DNA of 64,000 nt from Amphiura filiformis (taxonomy: Eukaryota; Echinodermata; Ophiuroidea; Amphilepidida; Amphiuridae), in assembly GCF_039555335.1 (NCBI RefSeq), contig NC_092629.1, forward strand, positions 2,675,935-2,739,934. The letters are read 5' to 3'. Made by a program: the position numbers and the translations under genes. The notes under the pieces are model-generated. The model was not told the origin of the DNA and did no database searches. It saw only the letters and a list, made by a program, of their open reading frames with translations. Positions 1 through 11,343 of the stretch are shown in pieces (position 1 is the stretch's first letter; each line of letters opens with the position of its first letter).

Positions 1-149
1 AGTCATCAGTGAACGGATCTTTTCAGGGCCATCATTAGGGGCGGCCTACAAATCTCATTCTTAAGTACTTTGTCCTGAAGAAGTCAGAGCTACTCCTGAC
101 GAAAGCTTGACAGTTCTAAACTTGTCCGACGGCGAACCCGCTAAAACCC
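1..149. repeat. Fragment of a dispersed repeat at the left edge
   Basis: Read on the minus strand, about 100 bases (45-145) match 16617-16695 on the plus strand; both contain TTCGCCGTCGG followed by GTCAGGAGTAGCTCT. No coding sense was found. Gene 1 exon 8 is not here. Confidence 0.5.
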
Positions 150-805
150 ACTAATTCCAAGAGAGGTGTCCCATAACTTGAAACTAGGATATGTCCTTGT
201 GGCATATCATCACCAGGTGAAGATGGGTAAACTTACTTTAAGCCTTGTATCACATGATACGCATTGTAAGGATAAAATGGTCCTCAATGCATAGTAGATC
301 CCATGTGATGAATTCCACGAGAGGTACACCATAATAGGGACCTAGGATAGGTCCTTGTAACATACCATAACCAGGTGAAGATAGATTAACTTACTTTAAG
401 CCTTGTGTCAAATAATATGCATGTTAAGGATAAAATGGTCCCCAATGCATAGTAGAACCTATGTGATCAACTCCAAGAGAGGTACACCATAATAGGGACC
501 TAGGATAGGTCCGTGGTGGTATACCATAAATAGGTGAAGATGGGTTAACTTACTTTAAGCCTTGTGTCAAATAATACGCATTGTACCTATGCATAGTCCC
601 CATATGATCAACTCCAAAAGGAGATGCCGCATAACTTGGACCTAGGATAGGTCCTTGTGGCATACCATAGGCCTACCCAGGGGAAGATGGGTTAACTTAC
701 TTTAAGCCTTGTGTCAAGTAATACGCATTGTACGGATAAAATGGTCCCCAATGCATAGTAGATCCCATGTGATCAACTCCAAGAGAGGTGCCTTCCCAGT
801 CATAA
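150..805 (-). repeat. Tandem array of gene 1 exon 7 ends with 5' splice sites (unit about 157 bp)
   Basis: Each unit, read on the minus strand, holds roughly the last 75-100 nt of exon 7 (CTTGGAGTTGATCAC to ACACAAGGCTTAAA), then the donor GTAAGTTAA, then about 58 nt of intron ending CCTATCCTAGGTCC. Donors fall next to 700, 553, 394 and 237, spaced 147, 159 and 157 bp, and an end remnant lies near 150-180. The copy at 701-818 is the complete exon. The copies ending at 395 and 238 have in-frame stops (CCT TAA; CAT TGA). The copy ending at 554 lacks about 20 nt. The extra copies are therefore decayed pseudo-exons beyond a real exon. Confidence 0.85.
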
Positions 806-818
806 TAATTTCGATTGC
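701..818 (-). CDS. Gene 1 exon 7
   Basis: Acceptor CATTTCAG at 819-826 and donor GTAAGTTAA below 701. 118 nt, phase 1 to 2, exactly one codon longer than exon 7 of gene 2 and matching it at GTS-GVD and GSTMHWGPF. It is the first and only complete member of a tandem array of exon-7 ends. Using a donor from a later copy would read AAG TAA and stop at once. Confidence 0.85.
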
Positions 819-3800
819 CTGAAATGTGTTATATAATATCATAAACATATTAGCCTACTTTTTATTTTATTTTATGTAGGCATATAATTTTAATATACGC
901 AGCATCTAAAGAATCGCGCATAATGTTCAACTGCATATAAAAGCTGTTACATATTATATAAAACCTTGGTTGGTTCAGACACTATGATACTAAACATTGC
1001 AATGCCTAACGGTAGAGTTTTTTTCAGAGATACCCTGACCCTGTACCTTTACTTGACCTCTGATCCAAAAGCAAAGGTGCGTGCAATTTCAGTTATTGTC
1101 TGTCCAATTAACTTAGAGACCCGGTTTTATTACTTATTAAAATATATATATGTTTTCGGAAAAAAATCAAGAAAGAAAAGTTAGTGACCTTCAGACCTAA
1201 GAAGTTTTTGTTGTTCCAAAGATAGTTTGGTACTATTATAACCACAAATATGTTGAGATCTGAGCAACTTCACGGCAAATTTAAAAATGATCTGCGAAAC
1301 GTTGGCTATTTAGAAAGTAGATGACAGTCAAATAAGGAAAACCAAACTACCGATAGAGGTTGTTGTAGCAGAATAGTAGTTATTGTGTGATTATTATAAT
1401 TATACTGCAATAAAAGGAAAGCAATATCTTAAAAACACTCAACCTAAATTACAAAATAAAGTAATCAATAGATGGATTAATGTCCATAGATGGAATAGAT
1501 GTTCTGCGTATTTTGATACCTTATTTTGAAACGATGCGACTTTACTTATACCGAATTGGATGGAAAAAAGAGCATTTCAAAAATGAAAAATTTAGGCTAC
1601 CCAGCAAAACGTAAAAAACAATATTTTGGGTTTTGGTTTTGGCAAAAACGTTTTAAATGTCGGGTTATATAAAGGTCATGAATAGGCCTACAGCTTCTGA
1701 TTATTTAAATGAAGCGCCTGAATCGAAAAATTAAATCGGCATCAAAGGAACAAAGCATTGCGTAATCTATCTCATCATCATCGTCGTCAGCATCATGATC
1801 ATCAACTTACCACGTGACTCGAGGAGATCAATTTCCCCTGATGCTGGCCATTCACCATATCCGTTATTGACAGGGAGAAGCCAAATAGCTGCAAATAATA
1901 TGGCAGAAAACGATGACATTTGCATAGAGAGGTATCAAGGCTTTGGTTAGCGGCGTGGTTAATAATTTGTTAATACGTGTGTGTAAATGGTAACGGAAAA
2001 TTACTGCGTTCATGTCCAGTTTTTCCAATAATCACGAGAGCAGATACAAAAAGGACTGGACCCCACCAACCACTTTCCCCAAAAATACTGGGGTTGACGA
2101 TATCTTTACCCCCCCCCCCCCCATTTTTGGACACCTCCCTTATTCGTTGCACTGTGCGGGTCAAAGTTCAACCCGATATTTTGAAGTACGTCTTGGTTTT
2201 GGGGGGATCAATGGTTAAAGTAACACAGAGTAACACTAGGCTACAAAGAAATAAGTTGACTTGCCCTTGTCGACATCGACATATCAATTATTTTTTAAGC
2301 GTTATTATTAGACTTACCAGGCCATATCCAGTCTCCTCTTGGCAGCTTAGCGGAGACCTCGACCTTTCCATAAGTAAATCCGAATGAGTTGACAGTCCTT
2401 ATACGAGCCGATTGTATGGGGTTAACATAATTATTGACCCCATCAGCACTTCTTTCACAGCCCCACCAGGCATGGCCAGTACATAAGTTAGCAGGAGATG
2501 AACCTAAAATCAAATTCAATTGAATTGAAAAAATTGATTAAAACTTAAAGCCATATTGTAACATTTAGTGAGGAGGACGTCTATGGCAAGCTAAGCGGCT
2601 CAGAACGTGGGACTAGCTACGCGCAGCTTCTTTCTCGTTACGTGCAGCTTATTAACCAATCAGATTCGCGGTTTTAAACACGTGGAGCTGATGTAAACAT
2701 CCTCTCTCACAAATATTACGTTGTTAATTTTTGTAAATGAAAATATCTGTTGTATATCAGCAAAAAATGGTATAGGTGCTATTAAAGTAATATCTGAAGA
2801 GGATGATGATTGTTCTATATTTAGGGGGCTTTCCTTTTCTTCGGGTGGGGATCCCAAATATAGGGGGTCATACTTTTTGGAAAGAAAAATAAGGGGAGGG
2901 GTCATAAATTGATAATGACAAAATGTAGGGAGTCACAAGATGACTACATATAGTGTGTTTATTGTATTCAAAAGACTGATTTCAATACAATTTTAGCCTG
3001 TCTAGGGGGTAAGGTGTATCGGTGGTGGGAGTCGGGGGTCATAACATTTTGATGCCGAAATAGTGAGGGCCGCAATTTATTGACGCCGACCTTTTGTAAA
3101 TTTAGGAACCCCCCCACCCCGTTCCGAAAAAAATGATGACCCATTTTACTCTCTCCATATTTACACAGTGGCATGTGATATCGCTTTCCCTGCAATATCT
3201 TTACACAGCGCTTTACATCAGTAGTAGTTGTTGTTTGACCTTCATATCCCCTGCACCGCTAATACAGCCCGAGTATAAAGTTACTTGCTATTAAACACGG
3301 TGTAAACTTGGAAACACTAAATAAATATGCTTTGTGTCATTTTAGCCAGGCATTAGCAACATGTTCTCTTGACACGTGCTGTGATTTGGCCTCCTTTACC
3401 CGTTCGTTATCTATGCTAATTCCGTAAATTAATTACAAGATAATAATTGTGAAAGAGGATACCTATAACTATACTACGCGCAGCTAACGACCCAACCACG
3501 TGATTAAATTTGACTATTTTGATTGGTCAAACAGCTGCTCGTAACGAGAAAGAAGCTACGCGTAGCTGTTCCACGCTTTTGGTAAAATACCCTGCAATAA
3601 CTTGAGGTGCCGTACTTTAGTCAAAATCCGAGATATTAAATAAAGCACAGGCAGCGTCGTTTACTTATTACGATCGATTGACATATTATTAGTCGAACAC
3701 GTACACGATGTAGCACAACCGACGATATATCGGGGCTAATAGTAAATTCCCATTTTCTTTGCTTTACCTTAATTGTTCGGCACAAAATTAAAGGGGACAT

Positions 3801-6800
3801 ATCTGACAGTAAAAGCTAACATTTTATAAAAAAGAAATACTAATCTATTTTTATGGAAATGTTACTATATGATTTTATAAAGTTGTGAGCATGAATATTT
3901 TACCCCACAGATTGAGAGTCCCATACTGAGCCCATCCTTCTCCGTAGGTATCTTCCGCTAGAGTCTGTACAAAAATGGATAGAAAATTAAAAAGAGCACC
4001 TTTTCAAGGATTCTCAAGTACTAATAACTATGTGTACCTGCTACTACGCATACGACGGCAACTTAGCTCACTTCCGGTAAGTTTACTGCCGTGACTTCTG
4101 CTGTTACGCAACAAAATGATGAAAATAAGCCGGCAAACACGGTTTTTTGGCAAACACTCAAAAAATGCGAAAAATGCATGTCACGATAAAATGGTTATAT
4201 CTACAACTGTGAGCAAATGCGGGCTAAATGCTTTTCTGTAATGATAAACTTTAACTCCTCCTCCTCCTCCTTCTCCTCCTCTCCCTCCTCCTCATCCTCT
4301 TCCTCACCCTCCTGCACCTCCTCTTCCTCCTTCTCATCCTCACCCTCCTCCTCCTCCTCCTCCTCCATCTCCTCCTTCTCCAACACCAACACCACCTCTT
4401 TTGCGCATCCTATAGTTGTTGAATATGCTCATACGCGCCATTTTAGTTTTAGCAAATAAAATAACTTGAATAATTTTAAGTAAGCATTTAAAAATGCTTA
4501 CTTGTATAAATGCTTTTCAACTTGCATACTTACAGGCTTTAGATAAAGGATGCCATCACGTGTATAACTGTTGGTGCGGTTGTTGATGTAAAACTGGAAT
4601 TCCCAATTCTGTGAAGAAAAAAATGAACCGATTACGTGTTGTAAATTTGAGGGATATTATAATTTGATAATGGGTGGATCATGGATGACAGATTTCCTTG
4701 AAAAACAAGTTTACAAGCCTCATGAGGCAGCTATCGTTAGAAAAAATGTAACCTCCAGAGCACTACCTGCCGATCTAACATTGCCTCTGATTGGTCCATT
4801 ACATGATATCTTCATTTTAATCACCAATCAGAATGGAGCTTTGCAAATAATTCACCCCAATTTTTTGGCTGGTGATATTATTTTAACAATGTTGCTGATT
4901 GGTCCAATTGATAATGAAACTTCTTTTTGACCAATAGGCAGGGAGTTCTTATGTGGTTAAACCAATAAACCAACATTTAAACATCCGTTTAGGACCAAAT
5001 ATTATGTAACATTGTCTATAATCGCTTAAAACAGTTTATAAATCAATTGAGAAGTTAAGCGTCCGTCTTTGAGATCGCGTCACCAAATATTTCCACGTAG
5101 TGCGCCACGGCGTAGACGAACTTCCATTTCTGCGCGGTATTTCCAATACATGTACAAACACAGATTCCGATATAATTTATACAAATTCAGATTTGTGAAG
5201 CTTTCAGTATTTTTTTCTTCCAGAAAACAAATCCCAATTCCGTCAGCCTGTAGAGCAGTGGTTTTTTGGGTGTGTTTCAGTGTTTTGTCGCCTAATACAA
5301 ATATTGAAGTTGTCTGAAAACGTTATGCTCTCAACAGCTTTTAGACCATTTAAAGGTTCTTGAATCGATCGACAACCTCAAAATTGAGAAAGCTCATATT
5401 TTTCTCATTATCCCAGTGAAATTTAACACCCGAGATATTTTTCGTTTGTTATTCACGTTTTTGCCTCTTATATCAAAACTGCTCATGGGTCACTCCATAT
5501 GAAATCAAGGAGGCGCCCCACCTGACCCCCTCAGATTTGCTTTATATTTTAGTCATATGTTGTACCTGTAAAAATATTAAAAACCTGCAAATTTGAGGTC
5601 TGTAGCTCTTAAGGATTTTCTGTGGCAGCCATTTAAAGTTGGAGTAGGGGGGTCTAAATTTGGATCCAAAAGTTGCCCTTTAAATAAATTTCATCTTTGG
5701 GAGGCTGTGCCTTCTTTATAAAAAGAGAGAGGGGTCTGAAACTTTGTATACACACTAACTGCATGCCCAATTTGTCAAAAAATAAAACATGCAGTCATAA
5801 GAAAATGGTCAACTTTGGGCTTGTCATTTTATATGAAGTCAACCTATACAATTACTTGGACTTAGCAAAGTTGTAATAAGACTACTAGTTATATAAAAGT
5901 GATGTTTTATAAATTTTGAAGGTGGACCACATCGACTTTGGGCCCTCTGAAAATGTTGAATTTGCAATAAATTTCATCTTCGTGAGGCCGCTGTTCGAAA
6001 TGTAAATGAGATGTGACCTCAATTTTTTGGATATGCATTGTATGTATCCTATATATAGCATCAGTGAAAACAAAAAATAATTAATCTGACAAAAATGTGA
6101 ATTTAGGGGGTTAAACTTGCCAGTTTACAAAACATTACATTTTTTCTTGCATATTTAATGACCCCGTGACACAACGCGCAATTACAGAAATTTTTTATTT
6201 TTTATTTTTTGACAAATTGGGCATGCATTTAGTATGTATACAAAGTTTCAGACCTCTCTTTCTTTTTATAAAGAAGGCACAGACTCCCAAAGATGAAATT
6301 TATTTAAAGGGCAACTTTTGGGTCCAAATTTAGACCCCTACTCCAACTTTAAATGGCTGCCACAAAAAATCCGTAAGAGCTACAGACCTCAAATTTGCAG
6401 GTTTTTAATATTTTTACAGGTACAACATATGACTAAAATATAAAGCAAATCTGAGGGGGTCAGGTGGGGCGCCTCCTTGATTTCATATGGAGTGACCCTC
6501 ATGCAATACAACTAAAAATTTGAAAACATATTGTTTTGATGGTAGGCTTCAATCTAAGATAGAAAACTGATCATGTAAAATCGGATTACGCTTCTTTTAA
6601 GGTTTGGAATATAAGATCGCGCATTTTGACATGTGTAAGGGAGAGAACGAACAAGAAATTGTGTGTACTTCGTTCAGAGAGCTTACTCTACCAGGGGCAC
6701 ATAATTATTGCACTGTCCCTTAAAGTTAATGATTATAAAGTTAATGAATAACTGCTACCAGTCATACCAGCTATTATATCAAGCGTACTTACCCCTCCTC

Positions 6801-9800
6801 CACCACCAGTAATCTCGTGTTCCCAGGTATAGAGATCAAAACTATCAAATGTGTCTTCAAAGATAAGACCGTTACACGGAGCTACGCCCATGTTGCATCC
6901 TGAATCACATGGGTATCGGCTGCAATCTGAAATAAAGGGGTATTAGTAGATCATTTCAGTAATTCTCGAAATGATGACCGTGATGCAAATCAGAAAACAT
7001 AAACAGTCCCGCATACATTACGTAATTGTTGAATCATTTGCCTAAAAGTGGTACAATGATTTGGAATTACTTGGTTGTTTGCTTCTGTCACTTTAAAATT
7101 GTTTATAATTCATGAGGAGATCAGGCAGTGTAAATATCCGAATCAATGCATTTATGACCCCTACAGTTAGGACGCTGGACAACCAATTCTTTAGAAATGC
7201 ATAGTCGCGCTAAAAGTCGATCGATACATGTTAAAATCCTTTTTGCTATAAAATTTATTTTCTCGGTCAAATATAAAGCAATATTTTTTTTTCTTCAGTA
7301 ATGTCAGTTAAAGACATAGTGCTTGGATATACATTTTTTTAAATCCTGGTGTTAAAATTCAAGCATCATATTTTGTCTTTTAGTGTGATATTTTTGATTT
7401 TTATAGGCCTTTAGTTCGCCCGCGAGCTTTTTACGGAATTCATTTTTTAGCGTCTCAAACTAATATAGTTTGCTAAAGAAAGATATTTCCCACCTCTGTA
7501 AAGCACATCGTGTGGGTCTATACATTATAGTTTTGTCAGAATTTCCGTTTTGATTTTACACTTTTTCCCTTCATGCTCCGAAAATGTCAAACTCAGTACT
7601 TTATCTCGAGACCAACCAGCAGAAATAATCGATATTTCAATTGTTGTCAACCAGCTCCCTTTTCCATTGAAAACCAGGATTGCCTGACCAGCGATTTGGT
7701 AGCCCAAATCCCCAATTCTGGTAAATGAGGTGAATTTTGGAAATTTGCTCCCGTGATAGCCTGCAATTTCAATTTATAGGGGCTATGGATTCCATGATTA
7801 TGAAAACCATTTTGTCTGTTTGTTTGTTTGTTTATTTACCTAGGATGAGGTCCATGGGAAAATCCACTGTCCAAACCTAGAAATATTCGCGTGTTATTAG
7901 AGGGGATTTTAATTTTCTGTCCCTCCTATCTCCAGGTGAATTTTGAATGACCCCCCTCCCCCCATCGCGGGTTGGCATTTTCATTATACCCTTCAGACTT
8001 GCGTTCGGGTTTGTGTAGGCCAATTTGTCATAATTTAGCGCTATAGGACCTACTTTCTAAATGTATAGCTATAGCCGTGCTATATAAATATTATAAGGTA
8101 CCGGTATGTAATATTATGTAGGTCTATGGGGGTGGGGTGGGTACTCAACACATTTTAACCATGACTTACAATGCAAGGCTCATTGTTGCCATAAATGATT
8201 TTTTCCTTTAGGTCATTATAATAGGTTGTTATAAACTTCCATGTTTAACCTTGTATTGTTTTGGCTGCTTCATTATGACTTTCGGTGGGTTTAAGCAATT
8301 TCAAACAAACACAAACAAAAGGCACTATACCCAGTCACCTTCATGACAATTGAAACACTAGGTAATTTCTTTGATATATTGAAGTTCTGGCAACACTGTA
8401 TCCAGGCCGGGCACCCAGAGATATCGATCCACAATGCTAGTATTAGCCTAAGATTTCACGCGTGGATTTGAAAAATTTTCAGCTGGTAGTCAAAAATTAT
8501 GGAATCAAAACGGAAATTCTGACAAAACTATGATATATCGCTCACGGTGATGTGCGTTAGAAAGTTGGGAAAAATTCTTCTATAGCGAACTATAATATTA
8601 CTTTGAAAAGCTAAAAGGTTGATCCAAAAAAAGGCTCGCGGGCAGACTGAATTTCACGACTAAGTTTAACACTAAGATTTGAAAAAAAATACAGTATCAA
8701 GCATTACAGTTTTTCCTGACATTCACTGAAAAATGAAAATTATTGCTTTTCATTTGGCCGAGAACAAAAATTTTACACTGAAAAGGTGTAACTCAAAATT
8801 TTGTTCATTTGAATACCAAATTCGATCGTTTGTATTGCCTTATTAAATGACTGAGTGAGCCTTGCAGAACAATAACAATCGGTTGTCCAGCGTCCTAACT
8901 GCCTAAGTTTTTAGCTTATACTTTTAATTCGCGCAGTAAGCAAATATTCGTCGTCGAATTTATTATATAATCAATCGCTTTTTGCAGAAAACTAAATCGC
9001 GGGCATATTCCGTGTGCAAAAACGATGGCGATTTGGCACACTGGGCATGCGTGCAATTCGCTATTTTACAAAAGCGATTGAGTATAAATTGAGTTTTAGG
9101 ACCTTTACGTCATTTACAACATTACGTTACCTGTACCTAAATAAAAGTTTACAGTTTTACTTTTCTATCTGTCACTGTGGTAACCACATAAACAAATTGT
9201 CATTTGGCCAGAGGTAGTACACGACCCAGATAGGTTAATGAGTTGTAAATCGTGTAATTTTAAGGAAGTGAACTTCGCCTGCAGTAGTGTTATTTCGATA
9301 CACTGGAATCGGAATTGATTTTGGTCATTTTTCGATGCATTTCGATGCATTGAATTGAATTAAATTGAAATTATTATTTTAGTTGATCAATAATTTAATT
9401 GGAATTGAATCAAAATAACTTTGCTACAATCATGCACTGTTATCATGTATTCTAAGGAAGGGAACTTCGCCTGCAGGTATTTGGTTGCCAAAAGTTGACA
9501 ATCTCGATCTACCCCGGGTACGCCACAAGCATCCTGCCTGGGGATGTCAACTTGTGCAATTACGGTATGTGTCTCTGGAGTTCATCAACGTCTGCAGGAG
9601 GACTTGTGAAAACCTTTGATTTCCACAAGAAGAAACTCGGAGTATAAGATCAGGAGATCTTTGCAGCTATTTCGTTTGGTGCTCCAAAGCAATCACATTT
9701 GTCAAACAGTTATGCAAGGCGTTCCGTCAATTATGTAGATGTAAATGGTGAAACTGTGATTTTCATGTTATTTTAATTGACTTCACGCAATTGCTTTTTA

Positions 9801-10816
9801 CACAGCTCACTATAAAAAGCCAAGGAGCCCTTATTAATTGTCACATGCCAGTGATTTTACAGTTGTGGGAGGACACAATGTTGATTCAGCTATCAACTAA
9901 ATTATTTTGCCCTAATACCTCATACTTTTTAATCTAGTGGCATTGTTCAAACTGTAACTTTATTTTGATATACCCTGTATTAGTGATAGCGATTTGCAAC
10001 AGGAATCGTAAAGTTATGACATACATAGACACTCTACTGAAATTTGCTGTAGAAGTGACGTCATAGTCGGATTAACAATAGATAAATATAATTTTTGACT
10101 ATATCGCCCTGCACTACCAGCAGGCTGCACTCATCACCTATGTATGTCTGCAATCATAGATTGAATACAATACCGCTCTTTTCAAAGATACTAATCTTAC
10201 AGGTGCGAGTGATCAGCATGATATGGCTCAATGCATAGGTACCTCGTGAAAGTTGTAGTGCAGGACGATATAGTCAAAACTTGTTTTCATCGATTGCTAT
10301 GGTAGCTTTACGGCACTTCTACAGCGAATTGGAGTGAATGCAGAGGTGATTATATTGAGGTATGTGACAATACGGGAAGACATGTTGGTGGTTTCCTTTG
10401 TGCAAAAACATTGTGAACTCATTTATGAATAATATATGGACTCGGAAATTGAATTTACCACAAAGACATATAGGAAAAATCAATACGAATTCACCCTTTC
10501 CCATGGTTTCGGTTGATAAATTCAAATAAAAATTTATTTCAGTCCTAATATTTCACAAAATCAATGAGAACAATAAAGAGTTTTCTACTGATACCAAAAT
10601 CTTCATTTAGATGGAGAAAAAAAATAAGAAAAGAATGAGGACGATGATCGGATGTTCCTCCTTTAGACACGCCCTTGATAATCAACTTTAGTCTATTTTA
10701 GGTAGAATAGACCCCACCGCATGACTCAATTCCTCATGACTCAACATAAACTTACCTTGAGCGCTACATAGAGCCAGCAGGGCTGCTAGCCATATACATG
10801 TCACACCAACTGCCAT
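701..10816 (-). CDS. Gene 1: secreted GH16 beta-1,3-glucanase / beta-glucan-binding protein, 5' part (7 exons, 3' end off-window)
   Basis: Seven exons joined on the minus strand (10816-10756, 6926-6793, 4608-4534, 3964-3904, 2503-2318, 1888-1811, 818-701) give one open frame of about 237 residues, all with GT-AG borders. A signal peptide (residues 1-20) is followed by a four-cysteine motif C-x4-C-x3-C-x6-C, then LIFEDTFDSFD and the GH16 fold. The catalytic motif GEIDLLESRG puts E191, D193 and E196 in the E-x-D-x-x-E pattern of laminarinases, so hydrolysis of beta-1,3-glucan is expected rather than mere binding. Intron phases match gene 2 at every junction. The last three exons expected from gene 2 are not in the window. 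Family assignment is firm; whether the role is digestive or immune is inference. Confidence 0.88.
819..1810 (-). other. Gene 1 intron 6
   Basis: AT-rich intron with no recognisable exon. 1598-1680 is a remnant of the CAGCAAACAC/ACGTTTTAAA repeat family seen intact at 18628 and 32932, with the shared phrase GTCGGGTTATATAAAGGTCATG. Confidence 0.6.
1811..1888 (-). CDS. Gene 1 exon 6 (catalytic exon)
   Basis: 78 nt, phase 1 to 1, acceptor TTTGCAG, donor GTAAGTTG. Encodes AIWLLPVNN...WPASGEIDLLESR, with the nucleophile E191, D193 and acid/base E196 of GH16. Same length as exon 6 of gene 2. Confidence 0.92.
2113..2123. repeat. Poly-C run
   Basis: A short homopolymer of C in gene 1 intron 5 (1889-2317). 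The rest of that intron shows nothing else recognisable. Confidence 0.8.
2318..2503 (-). CDS. Gene 1 exon 5
   Basis: 186 nt, phase 1 to 1, acceptor ATTTTAG, donor GTAAGTC. Encodes GSSPANLCTGHAWWGCER to GDWIWP, one serine longer than exon 5 of gene 2. It is a single copy here, in contrast to the nine-fold duplicated start of the same exon in gene 2. Confidence 0.92.
2604..3577. mobile_element. Foldback DNA element, about 970 bp
   Basis: Arms of about 90 bp at 2604-2695 and 3490-3577 are inverted copies (shared CTTCTTTCTCGTTACG and CTACGCG), both containing an ACCAATCA box. The G-rich interior (2820-3110) has imperfect GGGGGTCATA repeats. Non-autonomous, in gene 1 intron 4. Confidence 0.7.
3904..3964 (-). 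CDS. Gene 1 exon 4
   Basis: 61 nt, phase 0 to 1, acceptor TTTGTACAG, donor GTAAAA (weak, as in part of gene 2). Encodes TLAEDTYGEGWAQYGTLNLW, aligning with TLTEDSHGGPDFLRSGVLSLW of gene 2. Confidence 0.88.
4254..4385. repeat. (CTC/TCC)n microsatellite
   Basis: About 130 bp of almost pure CCT/CTT triplets in gene 1 intron 3 (3965-4533). It gives meaningless poly-Ser and poly-Glu frames on the two strands. Confidence 0.9.
4534..4608 (-). CDS. Gene 1 exon 3
   Basis: 75 nt, phase 0 to 0, acceptor CTTCACAG, donor GTAAGTATG. Encodes NWEFQFYINNRTNSYTRDG to LYLKP, the GH16 strand that follows the glycine loop. Same length as gene 2 exon 3. Confidence 0.92.
4790..4972. repeat. Cluster of five CCAAT/ATTGG boxes
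   Basis: GATTGGTCC or ACCAAT motifs near 4792, 4822, 4897, 4930 and 4961 inside gene 1 intron 2. It may be part of an old repeat rather than a regulatory site; no further structure is visible. Confidence 0.4.
5487..6498. mobile_element. Inverted-repeat DNA element, 1012 bp, possible 4-bp target duplication TCAT
   Basis: Termini GGGTCACTCCATATG and its complement. Arms of about 310 bp (5487-5797 and 6190-6498) are near-perfect inverted copies around a 390-bp centre. TCAT lies on both flanks (5483-5486, 6499-6502). No transposase frame. Gene 1 intron 2. Confidence 0.8.
6793..6926 (-). CDS. Gene 1 exon 2
   Basis: 134 nt, phase 1 to 0, acceptor TTTATTTCAG, donor GTAAGT. Encodes DCSRYPCDSGCNMGVAPCNG and then LIFEDTFDSFDLYTWEHE and a glycine-rich loop. 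The four cysteines have the same spacing as in gene 2. Confidence 0.93.
7164..8901. mobile_element. Inverted-repeat DNA transposon, 1738 bp, 21-bp perfect ends, 4-bp target duplication CCTA
   Basis: The termini CAGTTAGGACGCTGG... (7164-7184) and their exact complement (8881-8901) are flanked by CCTA at 7160-7163 and 8902-8905. Further subterminal inverted stretches exist (7525-7557 with 8500-8532). No transposase frame remains. It lies in gene 1 intron 1. The 4-bp target and CAGT end do not settle a superfamily. Confidence 0.82.
8902..10034. other. Gene 1 intron 1, middle part
   Basis: AT-rich. A phrase near 9263 (GGAAGTGAACTTCGCCTGCAG) recurs near 9455. 9300-9410 is rich in GAATTGAATT steps like those at 38880 and 40080. 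9895-9990 recurs at 16909-16996 (CATACTTTTTAATCTAGTGG). No exon found. Confidence 0.5.
10035..10330. mobile_element. Third, diverged copy of the TA-target palindromic element
   Basis: The interior (GCAGGCTGCACTCATCACCT to TCTTACAGGTGCGAGTGATC) matches the two copies at 17473 and 17886. The outer ends have diverged. Confidence 0.6.
10756..10816 (-). CDS. Gene 1 exon 1 (signal peptide)
   Basis: ATG at 10816-10814. 61 nt encode MAVGVTCIWLAALLALCSAQ, a typical signal peptide, then donor GTAAG. Unlike gene 2, no basic linker follows: the mature chain starts directly at the four-cysteine motif. Confidence 0.9.
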
Positions 10817-11149
10817 TTTGGAAATGTTTCAAGGAGATGCTACTCCGTCGATGACATACAGTCTGTCTGTAGGTCTGCACAACGTGATATAATCATTTAA
10901 GAGAAAATTGCCAGTTCAAAACATATGTTTTGCAACAATCTTATCGTAGATGTAGTTATCATATCTGAATATTATTGTATTAATATTTGCCAAGCACGAA
11001 GCCACTCCTTTCCGGGATGATTTGACCTGTTATCAAGTTGTTGTTTTTACAGTATTTTGTAAAATATAATATAGACAATTTGATGATTCATGGCGTGAGA
11101 CGACGAGAGTTAAAATTGGGGGATCCGATTTTGTTCATGGTGTTTTCTA

Positions 11150-11343
11150 TACATTACATTGCATTACATTACATTGCATTGCATTGCATTACATTACATT
11201 ACATTACATTACATTACATTACATTACATTACATTACATTACATTGTATTGCATTGCATTACAATGCATTACATTACATTACATCACATTACATTACATT
11301 ACATTACATTACATTACATTACATTACATTACATTACATTACA
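11150..11343. repeat. (ATTAC)n pentanucleotide microsatellite
   Basis: About 190 bp of TTACA units with TTGCA variants, in the intergenic region between the two divergent GH16 genes. All frames are open by composition only. Confidence 0.95.

Noticed and set aside
4201..4459. Open frames of poly-Glu (minus) and poly-Ser (plus)
   Set aside because: Translation of the (CTC)n tract inside gene 1 intron 3; no flanking coding sense.
9476..9613. Plus-strand stretch GIWLPKVDN resembling GH16 exon 6 after a CTGCAG acceptor
   Set aside because: Similarity ends after nine residues, no E-x-D-x-x-E follows, and it lies in gene 1 intron 1 on the wrong strand. Too weak for a relic exon.
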